64,000 nt of DNA. It comes from an uncultured Cellvibrionales bacterium (lineage in GTDB: Bacteria; Pseudomonadota; Gammaproteobacteria; Pseudomonadales; Dasaniaceae). The DNA is taken from positions 120,606-184,605 of the forward strand of contig CAJVZD010000006.1 in NCBI GenBank assembly GCA_913019905.1. Reading direction: 5' to 3'. A program made the position numbers and the translations under genes. The notes beneath the pieces were generated by a model. That model was not told the DNA's origin. It worked only from the letters and a program-made list of their open reading frames with translations, and searched no databases. Below are positions 35,311 through 44,215 of this stretch, in pieces. The number at the start of each line of letters is the position of its first letter. Position 1 is the stretch's first letter.

Positions 35311-36174
35311 TTACTGTTTAAATTCCGTCATTGTTTCGGTGAAGGCAGTCATGCTGGGTTTAATTGAATCCTTCCTCCAGATAAGGCTGGTTGAGGATTT
35401 TCGCCACTTGGGTGGAAGGGCGTGAATTTTTAAAGCGGCCGAAAAAGGATAGATGTCGACCACAGCTTGCGGAATTATTCCTACTCCCATACCTGCAGCA
35501 ACGCAACTCAGCATGGCATGGTAAGAATTAACCTCCACCACATTGGCAATTAATGAACTTTCTTTTAGCCACTCACTCATGCGTTTGCGGTACATACATT
35601 TTGGGCTAAATCCGAGCAAGGTGGGCTCTATGCCCAGATCAAGCGGGCTCTTTATTTTTGGGTGCGTGGGGTCAGAGACGAGTACCAGATTTTCCTTAAA
35701 CACTGTTGTAATAGATAGTCGGTCATCTCTCTCCGGATCAGATACTAATGCAATGTCCAGATCACCCGCGAGTACCTTTTCGATCAACGCTCCCGTGGGG
35801 TTACTTTTAACCACTATTTCCACGTCGGGATATTGTTGATGAAAGGCCATCAATGGTTCTATCAAACGAGTTGCCGCAGCCATTTCTATGGAGCCGATCC
35901 GCAATAACCCTTTGGGTTTATTATTTTGGAATTGCTCTTTAGCTTCTTGCGCCAAGCCAAGTATCTTGTCCGCGTATTCGAGTAGCTGTTCACCCGCTGG
36001 GGAAATACGTAAACGTCTTTTTTCTCGAATAAAAAGTCTTTGTGCCAGCTCTTGTTCCAGCTTTTGGATCCGAAAGGTTACATTGGATGGTACCCTGTGG
36101 AGCTTATTTGCCGCCTTAATAATTCCTCCCGTTTCTACCACGGTTTTAAAAACATGCAGGTCGGAGAGTTCCAT
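35311..36174 (-). CDS. LysR family transcriptional regulator
   Basis: A 287-residue LysR-type regulator with an N-terminal winged HTH (LHVFKTVVETGGIIKAANKLHRVPSNVTFRIQKLEQEL) and a periplasmic-binding-protein-like effector domain (LLRIGSIEMAAATRLIEPL). It is divergent from a DMT-family exporter across 114 bp that contains an AGTGAAT inverted repeat. It likely controls the exporter and tautomerase genes. Confidence 0.92.
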   Translation of the reverse strand: MELSDLHVFKTVVETGGIIKAANKLHRVPSNVTFRIQKLEQELAQRLFIREKRRLRISPAGEQLLEYADKILGLAQEAKEQFQNNKPKGLLRIGSIEMAAATRLIEPLMAFHQQYPDVEIVVKSNPTGALIEKVLAGDLDIALVSDPERDDRLSITTVFKENLVLVSDPTHPKIKSPLDLGIEPTLLGFSPKCMYRKRMSEWLKESSLIANVVEVNSYHAMLSCVAAGMGVGIIPQAVVDIYPFSAALKIHALPPKWRKSSTSLIWRKDSIKPSMTAFTETMTEFKQ

Positions 36175-36189
36175 TTAATATTCTCTACT

Positions 36190-36218
36190 AGTGAATTATA
36201 TATGCATTATTATTCACT
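36190..36218. promoter_or_regulatory. Inverted repeat AGTGAAT-N15-ATTCACT, probable LysR-type site
   Basis: The 7-bp arms (36190-36196, 36212-36218) lie between the divergent LysR gene and DMT transporter, with an additional ATGAATTA half-site-like sequence just after. Position and dyad form suit a LysR binding site. Confidence 0.45.
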
Positions 36219-36288
36219 ATAAATGAATTAGTTGGCAAGTTATTATGAGTTCTTCTTTCAGAACAGTCACTATTTCGAGCAACACTTT

Positions 36289-37203
36289 ATGAATAATATT
36301 GAACGTCAGGGTTATATCTACGTCTTGGCTGCGGTTTTAATTTGGTCTGGATTTATTCTTGTGTCGCGTATTGGGGGTATTAGTCCACTTTCTCCCTATG
36401 ATGTTATCGCCATTCGCTACGTTACTTGCACGGCAATTTTGTTACCACTTTGGTGGTTTAAGTTTCGTTTTGAATTACTGGACTTGAAGCTGTTTGTGAT
36501 AAGTTCGATCGGAGGTTTAGCGTATGCTCTGTTGGCTTTTAATGGATTTGAATTAGCAACGGCTTCTCATGCGGCGGTATTGCTGCCTGGCTTGATGCCG
36601 TTGTTTATCATTGTGCTGTCAGCTCTGATAAACAAAGAGCAGCACCGATTAGAGAAGTGGCTCGGGGTGGGGGTAATTAGCATTGGAGTCGCCGGCCTGT
36701 TATGGCAAAAAATCCCCAACAGCGATCTTATGTCTGTTGGTCATCTGTATTTAGTCGGAGCCGCTCTGTGTTGGGGACTGTTTTCTATTTTACTAAAGCG
36801 GTGGGATATATCGCCGTGGCAGGCTACCGTTAGTTTAGCGCTGATTACCTGTTTTCTTTATCTACCCGTATACCTGTTGTGGTTACCGAAAAATATTTCT
36901 GTGTCGAATCTGTCGGAGTTAGTCGGTGACATTGCACTACAAGGTTTTTATCAAGGTGTAATGGCAACGATTGTGCAGATGTTGTTCTACGTTAGGGCGG
37001 TTCAACTTATTGGGCCCGCCACGGTCGGAGCTTTTATGGCATTTGTGCCGCTGATAGCTGGGTTTTCTGCCATTGTACTTTTTGGTGAGGACTTGACTGC
37101 AGCGTTAGTTATCGGATTGGTTTTTGTTAGTGTCGGTGCCTGTCTTTCGTACAGCACCTTTTTTGGACCTAAAGGAAGTTATCATGCCCTACGTAAATAT
37201 TAA
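36289..37203 (+). CDS. EamA/DMT-family transporter
   Basis: About 304 residues from the ATG at 36289 (MNNIERQGYIYVL). The ORF track's TTG start adds an unlikely hydrophilic extension. Ten membrane segments form two EamA repeats (VLAAVLIWSGFILVSRIG in the first; VGAALCWGLFSILLKRWD in the second). Such proteins export metabolites such as amino acids or nucleosides; the substrate is unknown. It is divergent from the LysR regulator and overlapped at its 3' end by the tautomerase gene. Confidence 0.87.
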   Translation: MNNIERQGYIYVLAAVLIWSGFILVSRIGGISPLSPYDVIAIRYVTCTAILLPLWWFKFRFELLDLKLFVISSIGGLAYALLAFNGFELATASHAAVLLPGLMPLFIIVLSALINKEQHRLEKWLGVGVISIGVAGLLWQKIPNSDLMSVGHLYLVGAALCWGLFSILLKRWDISPWQATVSLALITCFLYLPVYLLWLPKNISVSNLSELVGDIALQGFYQGVMATIVQMLFYVRAVQLIGPATVGAFMAFVPLIAGFSAIVLFGEDLTAALVIGLVFVSVGACLSYSTFFGPKGSYHALRKY

Positions 37204-37381
37204 GATTACCGATGAAGATGTCAGTGCTGAACAAAAATCTGATTTGATTTGTGGCGTGACCCAGCTGTTGGTTGATGTGTTAAACAAAAATTCCGCAACG
37301 ACCGTTGTCGTCATTGATGAAGTGAATACAGATAACTGGGGGATAGGTGGGGAAGTGGTAACCGCGCTTAGGGCGCGATAA
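37184..37381 (+). CDS. 4-oxalocrotonate tautomerase family protein
   Basis: 65 residues from the ATG at 37184 (MPYVNIKITDEDV), preceded by AAAGGAAG. After Met removal the Pro becomes the N-terminal catalytic base of the tautomerase family. The longer ORF start would bury it. The rest (EQKSDLICGVTQLLVDVLN, VVVIDEVNTDNWGIGG) fits the 4-OT beta-alpha-beta fold. It overlaps the DMT gene by 20 bp and so is translationally linked to it, and overlaps the convergent GGDEF gene by 14 bp. Confidence 0.87.
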   Translation: MPYVNIKITDEDVSAEQKSDLICGVTQLLVDVLNKNSATTVVVIDEVNTDNWGIGGEVVTALRAR

Positions 37382-38513
37382 CGTCCAATTCAGCTGCTTG
37401 TGTTTTTTGTCTGTACATCGCCTGATCGGCCATCTTAATTACCTGTTTGAGGTCGGATTCTCCGTCAAACGGTGTAACGCCTATACTGGCTGAACACCGG
37501 TACTTGAAGGTTTGTTGTGAGTTACCCATTTCTTGCGTTAGTGAACAGCTAGTCTGCAGGGCTGATTCAATTTTTGTTGCGATTGAACGAGCAATCCTAA
37601 TTGATTTCTTTTCATCCGCATCGACTTCGGCAATGAGAGCTACAAATTCGTCGCCACCGAATCGAGCAACAACATCCGTTTCACGCAACGAAATTTCGAT
37701 TATTTGCGCCGCCTGCTGTAAAAGAGAATCACCAGCGTCATGGCCGTATTGATCGTTGACTGTCTTGAAGTTATCGAGGTCTATAAACAACAGGGTGCCG
37801 CAGGTCTTTGAACGGAAACAACGGGCTCTCTCTAGCTCGAAGCGTTGCATAAACCCTCGTCGATTGAGCATGCCGGTGAGGCTGTCGGTCGTTGAAATGG
37901 TTTCGAGCTGTATTTCATTTTTCGACGTAGCGTAATCCGATAAGAGTATTATTCCAACCATCAAAAAGGTGCTGGAAAGGATATTGGCTATCTCTAAAAA
38001 GGCCACGATATTTTGATCGAGCTCTTCGACCTCTGGATACGGCGGAAATGAGCCGGATTCACAAGCCACAAATAATAAAATATTGAGTGCAGATAAAAAT
38101 ATGATGGACCGCCATTGCTGTACGGGAAAAGTCGAAATAATAATTCCGCAATAACTCAGGAAGAAAAAGTGGGCGTTCAGGTCGTTACCTTGTCCAAAAA
38201 CGACAAGTAAGCAGATCATGCCAAGGGCATTCACGCTCATCATCCATCGGGCGAGCCGCAAATATCCACGGTGGTTTAAAACCATGGTCAATAAGTAGAC
38301 GGGAGCAAAAGTAAGTTGAATTGTCGCTGAATTTGTAAATACGATATTGCCGGTATCAGACAAAAGGTAAAATAGTCCATAAAGGGTAGCGGTGAGTACC
38401 GCGATGCCCGCTACGATATTACTATGATGTATTTTCCTCTTTTCAGTTGTGCTTTCGGCATGTTGCTCCCCGGCATGAAGAAGAGAAGAAAACGCTTTAT
38501 TGAAGTCCCCCAT
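37368..38513 (-). CDS. Membrane diguanylate cyclase (GGDEF)
   Basis: A 381-residue protein. The N-terminal about 190 residues carry about six membrane helices. The C-terminal GGDEF domain has the intact active site FGGDEFVAL and, five residues before it, RETD, a standard RxxD inhibitory site. It should make c-di-GMP from two GTP, with product feedback. The membrane part is not a recognisable 7TMR or MASE family from reading alone. It is convergent and overlapping with the tautomerase. Confidence 0.92.
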   Translation of the reverse strand: MGDFNKAFSSLLHAGEQHAESTTEKRKIHHSNIVAGIAVLTATLYGLFYLLSDTGNIVFTNSATIQLTFAPVYLLTMVLNHRGYLRLARWMMSVNALGMICLLVVFGQGNDLNAHFFFLSYCGIIISTFPVQQWRSIIFLSALNILLFVACESGSFPPYPEVEELDQNIVAFLEIANILSSTFLMVGIILLSDYATSKNEIQLETISTTDSLTGMLNRRGFMQRFELERARCFRSKTCGTLLFIDLDNFKTVNDQYGHDAGDSLLQQAAQIIEISLRETDVVARFGGDEFVALIAEVDADEKKSIRIARSIATKIESALQTSCSLTQEMGNSQQTFKYRCSASIGVTPFDGESDLKQVIKMADQAMYRQKTQAAELDVIAP

Positions 38514-38968
38514 TTTTCTTACTCGGTTGTATTTACTCTATGAATGCTTATTCTTATTTCTTAATGGAAGAATAAACGTGTAATTTTGGAATGTCTAGCT
38601 ATATTAGCGAGGGAATAGATTGCATTGTTTTTCTTATTCATACTATTTACAGCGTGAGTATCGCTGCCCTATCACGAGATTGACAACGGGATTTATGCCA
38701 GCGATTCGAAGGGGAGCAGCGAGTATATTTCTAGGCTTTCAGCGGGTATTTACAGGGGGTCGTGACCGAAAAGGTCATTGATGAGAGAAATAGTCGCATG
38801 GTATTTGAAAGCAATCGCAAGCACCTGCCACCTTACTTCGCTGTGGCCGAAAGACTCTGTCGCGACTGCTTTTAATACGTTTACTGCTTTTTGGTAATTT
38901 TTACTATGCCGGCGATAGCGCGAGTGTCGTTACAGCTGCGCGTTTCACAGCATTGTTGCTCGGTTGAT
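38514..38968. other. 455-bp intergenic region, nothing recognised
   Basis: Between the GGDEF gene and a small ABM-like gene. No ORF with a family or ribosome binding site. AT-rich sequence near 38520-38640 probably contains the GGDEF promoter. Confidence 0.4.
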
Positions 38969-39274
38969 TTAGTCTATCGTTTGGTAGATCTGATCAGCAA
39001 GGGTACCGTCTTTGTATATTCCCCCTGCTTCCTGGGACATTGCTTGATAGACATCATCCGATTCGATCTTTTCCATATTCGACTCGTAAGCAGCCAAACT
39101 ATCGTGGCGTGACGTCCATGCTATTGTGCGGGGGTTACCGCCGATTTGCCGCACCAACTGTACATCAAGACCTTGGGCTTCTTTGAGATGAGAGACAAAT
39201 TTTTGTGCCATTTCCAGGCCGGCTTGATCCTTTCCCGCTTGTAATTCTACGCTACGTACAAAGATAATAGTCAT
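38969..39274 (-). CDS. Dimeric alpha-beta barrel (ABM/NIPSNAP-like) small protein
   Basis: A 101-residue protein: TIIFVRSVELQAGKDQAG, an alpha helix with AQKFVSHLKEAQGLDVQL, then RTIAWTSRHDSLAAYESNMEKIESDD. The beta-alpha-beta pattern fits the dimeric ferredoxin-like barrel shared by ABM monooxygenase-like and NIPSNAP proteins. No catalytic residue can be assigned. GGGAG lies 7 nt before the ATG, so it is a real gene. Confidence 0.65.
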   Translation of the reverse strand: MTIIFVRSVELQAGKDQAGLEMAQKFVSHLKEAQGLDVQLVRQIGGNPRTIAWTSRHDSLAAYESNMEKIESDDVYQAMSQEAGGIYKDGTLADQIYQTID

Positions 39275-39839
39275 GTTGAAACTCCCATTTTATTTTTTGA
39301 ACAAATGCTCCGTGACCTGTTCACTTGAGAACGGGATGCTCTCAATACTTAAAGTCTAGATAGCATCTTTTCGATGTCAAAAAATTTAATGCCTATACCG
39401 ACAAATGTTAAATTGACCGGCGTGTGAGGTGAGATTTACCGAGATCGAAAATGTGATCTGATCGCTGGTGGTAGCTAACTTTACTATCAAAAATTATTTT
39501 CTTCGCTGAAGACAAATCACATCGTTTAAGGGTAATATTAGTTACAAAAAATATAAGCAATTTGGACATTCATTCGGGTAACGGTAGATCGTAAAGCGGT
39601 ACCCTATGTAATGCGGAAACCTTAGTCGGAGGTCAGCTATTGGGTGTAAAAACCTTAGATTAGTCGACCGCCCTTATTAAAACCCGACTGCGTCAAATGT
39701 GTAGATACTTACGGGATACAACTGTTATTAGCAACCACGGTTTATAGATTACTGATCATAAAATGCTTTATGAAAATCACTGCTTATAGATGAGTGCTTA
39801 TAAATGAGTGTACGTAAATGAATGAATTGGAGCAGTTCA
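39275..39839. other. 565-bp intergenic region with short ATGAGTG repeats near its end
   Basis: No supported gene. Just before 39840 there are near-repeats of ATGAGTG/ATGAATG (39787-39830), giving several ATG triplets. The start of the next gene is chosen by its ribosome binding site. Confidence 0.4.
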
Positions 39840-40256
39840 ATGGAAATATGCCAGTCGGATAATTGTTATAATGTTGGAATTAAAAATAAGTATGATTTCT
39901 ATTTTTGTAGTCGCTGTTCGGGAAGCGAAGATCCTGTCGAAGAAGTCGCAGCCGTTTTTGAAGGAAAAAAAGTGGTTCTGGGCGGCGTTTTAAGCGGCGT
40001 TGTGTTCGATAAGGCGGAGACTAATTATATTAACTCATTGCTTACAGCGGCGAACGATGGCAATGCAGAGAGTATCTGGAATGGCAGGTCAGCCCACCAC
40101 AGCACGCAACCCAGAAGCAATTTTACGGTTGTCTATACGCGTTCTAATACCGGCGATCTTTTGGTCATTGGGTACGGTTCTCACGGAAAATCTAATAAAG
40201 AGTACAAGATATTTTTCGACACAGGTGGTTCATCAAAAACCTGTACGCGAGTATAA
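39840..40256 (+). CDS. Hypothetical protein with a zinc-ribbon-like Cys4 motif
   Basis: 138 residues from the ATG at 39840, which has GGAG 7-8 nt upstream; the ATG at 39822 has no site. The N-terminus holds Cys at 4, 9, 23 and 26 (ICQSDNCYNVG and YFCSRCSG), a C-x4-C-x13-C-x2-C spacing like a small zinc ribbon. The remainder is beta-rich (KKVVLGGVLSGVVFD, NFTVVYTRSNTGDLLVIGYG). I do not recognise the family. It may be orphan or horizontally acquired. Confidence 0.5.
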   Translation: MEICQSDNCYNVGIKNKYDFYFCSRCSGSEDPVEEVAAVFEGKKVVLGGVLSGVVFDKAETNYINSLLTAANDGNAESIWNGRSAHHSTQPRSNFTVVYTRSNTGDLLVIGYGSHGKSNKEYKIFFDTGGSSKTCTRV

Positions 40257-40465
40257 CGCTAGTTCACTTTGAACACGGTTTTCTTTACACCTGAACGGAC
40301 GCTTCAAATTGACTGTTGGCTTACTACTAGCTTATTGTTTCTTGGCTGTCATTCTTGGTTGTCGTTCTGGGGTAAATCGTTTCAGCGGGATAGTGCGGCT
40401 CGGTTTTTATTTTTGCCGCTATCGTTTTCTATTCTGGGCAAAGGCAATATTCATAGCCCTGTTTG

Positions 40466-40687
40466 CTAACAGCCTCGTGTAATAACGTTATCTATTTCAA
40501 CGATATTATCGAGATCAAAATCGATGAAGCTTTCTAGGTCTTTGCGAGATCTTGTCTTGCTTATTTCTATTAAAACCGCGCTTAGGATCGCGTGAGCCAT
40601 GGTATCTGAGCTCATTGAAGAATTTTGTTCTGCGTCGTCAATTGCATCGACAACCAATTTAGTTGCTATCGTAGTTTCACCGCTCAT
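40466..40687 (-). CDS. Small hypothetical protein
   Basis: 73 residues from the ATG at 40687 (MSGETTIATKLVVDA), with GAGGG upstream. Helical, acidic, with no Cys except at the last residue and no signal peptide (TMAHAILSAVLIEISKTRSRKDLESFIDFD). The composition looks like a real cytosolic protein, but the family is unknown. Confidence 0.45.
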   Translation of the reverse strand: MSGETTIATKLVVDAIDDAEQNSSMSSDTMAHAILSAVLIEISKTRSRKDLESFIDFDLDNIVEIDNVITRGC

Positions 40688-41000
40688 TTTTAGTGTATCC
40701 CTCATATATTTCTGTTTATTTACTCACATTTTGCTGCGTCATTTTGCCCGATATTGTGAAAAGCCGCAATACTGGCGTAACGCCCGTGCAGCAAAGTGAA
40801 TATTTGTTGATGTTCCCCTTGCTTCATTGTTGACCAAGAAGATTTTTGCTTGCTTGTTCTGAGAGCGGTGTCCGGTCACAGTGACGAGACAGCAGGGAAG
40901 CGGCGGCTTTTAGTCTGTGTGTTTTTCCGGAATTCCCGAACACGAATTAATCGATATTGATTAATAAGGCTTCGTATTAGTGATTAAAGTGGCAGCGTGA
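40688..41000. other. Intergenic region with a short dyad
   Basis: No gene. It contains the palindrome ATTAATC-N6-GATTAAT (40946-40965), about 35 bp downstream of the Nudix gene stop; it may be part of a weak termination or binding site. Confidence 0.35.
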
Positions 41001-41492
41001 TTATTCGATTGCTTTGGAATTGGTCGTTTGGGATTTCTCCAACATCCACTGGGTAAATAGCCGTTGTTGGTATGGATAACGCCAGGTGTGGTTTGGGAAT
41101 TCATCGACAGCTAACCAGAATACATCTTGAAGTTCGAGACGGGGCGGAGGGTCTATCATACCGCGTGGATTGGATAAGCTGCATTTATAGAGATGAAACC
41201 CTGTGTCGAACTTGTCGACTAGTTCACCAACGTATACGTTCAATCCCGTTTCTTCCCAGGTCTCCCGATGAGCTGTACATTGCGGTGACTCTTTTTTGTC
41301 GCTACTGCCACCGGGTACGCTGATGTAGCTTTTGAAATCTTGGACGACCAATAGCCGCCCATTTTTTACCAACATACATCCCGCGCTCGCAGCTGGCAGT
41401 TGATTGTTGTCATGAGGACATGGAGGAGGAGTTTGGCCGCAGCCGTATGCCGACAGGCATACGGCAAGTGTCAGGGATAAACGGGAAATCAT
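41001..41492 (-). CDS. Lipoprotein-like Nudix hydrolase
   Basis: 163 residues from the ATG at 41492. The ORF track's start lies 12 codons further upstream. The N-terminus is a signal peptide with lipobox-like SAYGC (MISRLSLTLAVCLSAYGCG). The Nudix box is complete: G-x5-E-x7-RE-x2-EE-x-G-L (GGSSDKKE...RETWEETGL). Nudix enzymes normally act in the cytosol on nucleoside diphosphate derivatives, so an exported, lipid-anchored one is unusual. Substrate unknown. It appears monocistronic. Confidence 0.8.
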   Translation of the reverse strand: MISRLSLTLAVCLSAYGCGQTPPPCPHDNNQLPAASAGCMLVKNGRLLVVQDFKSYISVPGGSSDKKESPQCTAHRETWEETGLNVYVGELVDKFDTGFHLYKCSLSNPRGMIDPPPRLELQDVFWLAVDEFPNHTWRYPYQQRLFTQWMLEKSQTTNSKAIE

Positions 41493-41763
41493 CTTTGTTG
41501 TCTCTGCGCAAGATGGGCTGCAACCCAACTAATTTGTTTTGTATGTTTTGTATGTTTTGTGGATTCGGAAAAAAATAACACATTTTGCTTATTTTATTGT
41601 TAACCTGAGGCAGCGTCGTTGTCCGAAATCTTGAGTCGGCGGTCGAAATCATTTCAGGCTGACGGCTTCAGTTAATAGAATCCCCGATGCTGTTTGGATT
41701 TTCCGGTTCAAGCTAGTCCGTAAAAAAGCGGGACAAAAAACATCAGATTGATGACGCGACAGA

Positions 41764-41967
41764 CTAGTTTGTCTCTTCCTCCTGCGGTCTTTTTTTCTCG
41801 AGAGATTCATTTGCCAGTTCCCAGCCTTTTTCCCATTCGTAGTGTTTCCAGTTATTTATGGCATAGGGATTATCAACCATTTTTTTACCTTCCAGGCGGT
41901 CATCCCACCCGTAATCCAGAATGGTGTAGTCGTCTTCGTCGATGGTTTCTCTGCGCAGTGTTTCCAT
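41764..41967 (-). CDS. Rmf/CrpP-like small protein
   Basis: 67 residues from the ATG at 41967 (METLRRETIDEDDY). The core reads GWDDRLEGKKMVDNPYAI, then WEKGWELANESL. The spacing of G-x-x-x-x-x-G, NPY and W-x-x-GW resembles ribosome modulation factor, which dimerises stationary-phase 70S ribosomes, and related CrpP-like proteins. Unlike E. coli Rmf it is acidic overall, so the function may differ. The longer ORF start lacks support. Confidence 0.6.
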   Translation of the reverse strand: METLRRETIDEDDYTILDYGWDDRLEGKKMVDNPYAINNWKHYEWEKGWELANESLEKKRPQEEETN

Positions 41968-42211
41968 TTTGATCGCACTTCCTATTTTCAGAGTAACTAG
42001 TGATTTTAATAGTAGTTTATTCGTGAGCGAGCGGCCAGAAAAGCTACCATGGATGTTGACAGTATGTGATGTTGACAGCACACGATGTTGAAGCTCGCTA
42101 TGTTTAAGTCTGTGATCTTTAAGAAAATGGTATCGACAAACTTAACTGACAGAAGAGAAAGGCACTGAATCTGCAAGTCTGCTGTTGTGACTGATACTCC
42201 TGTCTAATAAA

Positions 42212-42811
42212 TTACTGCTGTAAAATTGTCTGTACAGAAAATCGAGCGAATTCCCTAAGGTTGGCGTCGGCCTCACCGGCTCGAGCCCGCAAAGCTAAAC
42301 TATGCAGCACAGCCTGCAATAACTGGGCGGTTAATTCTGTGTCCAGACCTCGCTTAAGCGCACCTTTTTGAGCTGCGTACTGGAGATGTTGCTGAAGGCG
42401 ATCATCAACTGTCGAGATGAGGGTTTCGAGGTCTTTTCTAACCTCAGGGTGTGCAGCTGTCTCTACCGGTGCTGTACACATCATCAAGCATCCCAGGCTT
42501 GGGTCTGTTCCACAGTATAAATCCACTGCCAGGTCATAAAATTTCATTAACCCTTGTTTAATGTCCGGCGTTTGGGATAAAGCGCTTTCTATAGCCATAC
42601 TCAACTGGCCACAAAATTGTGCTAAAACTTTCCGATAGATAGCTTCTTTGTCGCCAAAGGCGTTGTAGATGCTCGGTCTATTCATCGCCATTGCCGACGA
42701 TAAGTCATCTAGGGACGTGGCAGACAAACCTTTCTGCCAGAAAAGTGGCATTGCTTTCTGTAGTGCTAGCTGTGGGTCGAACTCTCTCGGTCTTCCGCGT
42801 GCTTTAGTCAT
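42212..42811 (-). CDS. TetR family regulator
   Basis: 199 residues from the ATG at 42811 (MTKARGRPREFDPQLAL). The ORF-track start adds 60 implausible residues reaching into the divergent gene. The HTH (GLSATSLDDLSSAMAMNRPSIYNAFGDKEAIY) is typical of TetR. The C-terminal domain carries YCGTDPSLGCLMMCTAPV, a feature of the TetR_C_11-like subgroup. It is divergent from a GST-family gene with a long inverted repeat between, consistent with autoregulation and control of the GST. Confidence 0.9.
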   Translation of the reverse strand: MTKARGRPREFDPQLALQKAMPLFWQKGLSATSLDDLSSAMAMNRPSIYNAFGDKEAIYRKVLAQFCGQLSMAIESALSQTPDIKQGLMKFYDLAVDLYCGTDPSLGCLMMCTAPVETAAHPEVRKDLETLISTVDDRLQQHLQYAAQKGALKRGLDTELTAQLLQAVLHSLALRARAGEADANLREFARFSVQTILQQ

Positions 42812-42813
42812 AT

Positions 42814-42869
42814 TTGTACTGGTTCGCATAAAAATGTTGAAAATTAGATTTATATGCGAGATAGTACAA
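42814..42869. promoter_or_regulatory. Inverted repeat operator between divergent tetR and GST genes
   Basis: Two 21-bp imperfect inverted arms (42814-42834 and 42849-42869) share TTGTACT...TCGCATA and its complement TATGCGA...AGTACAA around a 14-bp AT-rich centre. They lie within the 90-bp divergent promoter region and fit a TetR binding site. Confidence 0.65.
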
Positions 42870-42901
42870 TTATCAGTCAGGAAATACAAAGGAGCGCACT
42901 T

Positions 42902-43825
42902 ATGCCTCGCATTGATAACACTCTTAGCCCATTGGTTCCAAAGCTCGAAGGATTTCACCTGTTTCACTTTGATGGTGCACCCTGTGCGCAACGTGTTAGA
43001 TTTGCTATTGCAGAGAAAGGACTCAGGCGAGGTCGCGAAGTAAAGTTTGACGCAGATGATCTAAAATCCTGCGAAAGTGAAGAGGGTGCCTGGACTAGCC
43101 GCATTGTGTCATTGATAAAAAAAGACCATATGTCGGATTTTTACGCAAGAATTCAGCCTAATCTCGTTGTACCAGCGCTGGTCCATGACGGGGTTCTGTA
43201 TACAGAATCGATGGATATAGTCGCCTATATCGACGAAACGTTTGGTGGTGAGCCGCTGGTTCCAAAACACAATGAGCCGCTTATGGCAGAGGTCCAGCAG
43301 CTCACTGAATTGGGAAAAAGCCTTCATCGCTCTATTCGTTTTGTGACGTTTAGATGGGGATTGGGGCGACTCGGTATGTTAAATAAAAAAGAGGAAGAGC
43401 AACTTAAAGCTCTGGTCAAACAGGGTAATGATCAAGAGCAATTGGTAGATTTTTATGTTGGTTATGACCGGAAAGCGATATCGGATGACGTTTACCAAAC
43501 ACATCTCGATGCCTTAGCCGCCGGATTTACCTTACTCGAAAAAAGGTTGGGTGAAGGTCGAAGTTTTGTCGCCGGTAATACGCTAACGATGGCAGATGTT
43601 ATCTGGGCGATGAAAGTGCTGAGACTCGATGAATGTGGCTACCCATTTTCAAAATGTTATCCTGCAGTTTATGAATGGTTTCAACGTATAGAAAAACGGC
43701 CCGCGTTCCAAACCGGTGTCATGGCGAAAAATCGTGGGTTTAATAGAGCCTTTCGATTTAAATCTAGGGTTGAAAACATGTTTGGCATCGGTTTAGAAAA
43801 GGCGGTAATGGGCGGGCTCGCATAG
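42902..43825 (+). CDS. Glutathione S-transferase family protein
   Basis: 307 residues from the ATG at 42902, with AAGGAG 7-8 nt upstream. The N-terminal thioredoxin-like domain has HFDGAPCAQRVRFAIAEKGL, with Cys in the active-site region, and LVVPALVHDGVLYTESMDIVAYIDE. The C-terminal helical domain (about 110-270) contains FVAGNTLTMADVIWAMKVLRL, the N-capping/hydrophobic staple motif. It is longer than usual GSTs (about 220 aa) through inserts and a tail. Likely detoxification under control of the divergent TetR. Confidence 0.87.
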   Translation: MPRIDNTLSPLVPKLEGFHLFHFDGAPCAQRVRFAIAEKGLRRGREVKFDADDLKSCESEEGAWTSRIVSLIKKDHMSDFYARIQPNLVVPALVHDGVLYTESMDIVAYIDETFGGEPLVPKHNEPLMAEVQQLTELGKSLHRSIRFVTFRWGLGRLGMLNKKEEEQLKALVKQGNDQEQLVDFYVGYDRKAISDDVYQTHLDALAAGFTLLEKRLGEGRSFVAGNTLTMADVIWAMKVLRLDECGYPFSKCYPAVYEWFQRIEKRPAFQTGVMAKNRGFNRAFRFKSRVENMFGIGLEKAVMGGLA

Positions 43826-44215
43826 TTAACTATCTGTGGATCGTGTTACTCCTGTTTTCAGCAGTGGATACCAACCTTCGGCGTGCACTTGAGCTTGCTC
43901 GCCTATCAAGAGCTTCAATTAGCTCCCATTTTGCAAGGCTCTAAAATGTCCATTTAGTATTCGCTGGAGATATCTATCCATTCCTGGGAATGCAAACCGT
44001 ATCGCCTTCTGCTAATTGGAACCATTAGTCTGTATTTTCTTTACATCGCTGTCTTTTAGTCAGCCAGTTCTATAGCTTGGTTGAATATGATGTTATTTGT
44101 GCAATAAATAGTCAGTTGATCTCGACATTGTGACTACAAGTCTTTATAGTTCGCGCCCTTTGTCTTTCCCTTTGTGCCATATTCAGTCTGGTCTCTAACT
44201 TTCAGGAATAATCCA
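43826..44215. other. 390-bp intergenic region before the ABC-F gene
   Basis: No supported ORF and no clear terminator. It carries the promoter region of the ABC-F gene. Confidence 0.4.

Noticed and set aside
40269-40469. 66-codon plus-strand ORF after the zinc-ribbon-like gene
   Set aside because: No ribosome binding site or family; hydrophobic and aromatic composition looks like chance.
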